Shown piece by piece: positions 63,821 through 64,000 of a DNA stretch of 64,000 nt. The translations under genes and the position numbers were made by a program. The notes below the pieces were generated by a model, which ran no database searches, had not been told where the DNA came from, and saw only the letters and a list, made by a program, of their open reading frames with translations. The stretch covers positions 186,001-250,000 of the forward strand of contig VWZL01000203.1 of the NCBI GenBank assembly GCA_013396915.1, written 5' to 3'. Positions within the stretch are counted from its first letter, which is position 1. Each line of letters starts with the position of its first letter. The DNA is from Stercorarius parasiticus. Taxonomy: Eukaryota; Chordata; Aves; Charadriiformes; Stercorariidae.

Positions 63821-64000
63821 CTAGACAATGGAATGACTTTTGCAGAAAGCATGCATGCAAGATACACTCCTCAAACATTCAGTGCTCTATGCATTTCTAA
63901 TACATATTTGAGTACCAAGAGGAGTTCTGCTTTTTTTCGTACTCAGAATTTAGTTGCCGTGGTAACACATTCTGACTTGGAGGCTCTCTCCAGCGGTATG

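Larger units (their letters stand above)
56831..64000 (-). other. BTBD9: BTBD9 intron, 3' part; continues past window
   Basis: This intron ends at acceptor CATACTTAG before the 56830 exon. I looked on the minus strand up to 64000 for the preceding exon, which should encode the start of the second discoidin repeat and end in a split Arg codon. I did not find it, so the intron is at least 7.2 kb. It holds three CR1 pieces (58384-58441, 62088-62420, 62655-63820), listed separately, and several homopolymer runs. Confidence 0.8.

Noticed and set aside
1..64000. tRNA, 5S, U6 and CRISPR-type arrays
   Set aside because: No GGTTCGANTCC B-box with a clover-leaf context, no U6 start motif, and no spaced direct repeats were seen. 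The search was by eye and could miss degenerate copies.

Overview
This is vertebrate nuclear DNA, almost certainly from a bird. It is AT-rich, gene-poor and carries avian-style repeats: CR1 LINE 3' ends, two ERVL-type LTRs (one with an exact 5-bp target duplication) and two decayed MIR-like SINEs. The long ORFs are mostly chance open frames in non-coding DNA, and no bacterial or viral operon structure is present.

The only gene I can identify firmly is BTBD9, on the minus strand. Its last three coding exons are at 56723-56830, 39685-39763 and 34639-34833. They splice in phase and encode about 126 residues, covering the end of the C-terminal discoidin (F5/8 type C) domain and the Ser-rich tail. 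The upstream exons, with the BTB and BACK domains and the first discoidin repeat, must lie beyond 64000. The stop codon is at 34639-34641 and a proximal poly(A) signal candidate is at 34333-34338. From about 34310 to 64000 the window is therefore BTBD9 3' UTR, introns and exons.

From 1 to about 34300 lies the downstream flank of BTBD9. Its most gene-like feature is a strong CpG island at about 3085-3800. A good splice donor inside it on the minus strand (exon end 3157) suggests a first exon transcribed leftward out of the window. I could not name that gene. A mammal would be expected to have ZFAND3 tail to tail with BTBD9 here, but I saw no ZFAND3 exon.

Repeats by position: MIR-like (720-785), LTR (about 7919-8791), MIR (9285-9405), decayed CR1 reverse-transcriptase fragment (22590-22700), solo LTR (28389-29065), 84-bp tandem duplication (50517-50683), short CR1 tail (58384-58441), CR1 on minus (62088-62420), and a longer CR1 on plus (62655-63820). 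A 5-base assembly gap sits at 54272-54276. I found no tRNA, rRNA, snRNA, CRISPR or other unusual genetic system. The items worth a second look are the CpG-island promoter, two exon- or protein-like segments, and a pair of overlapping hairpins.
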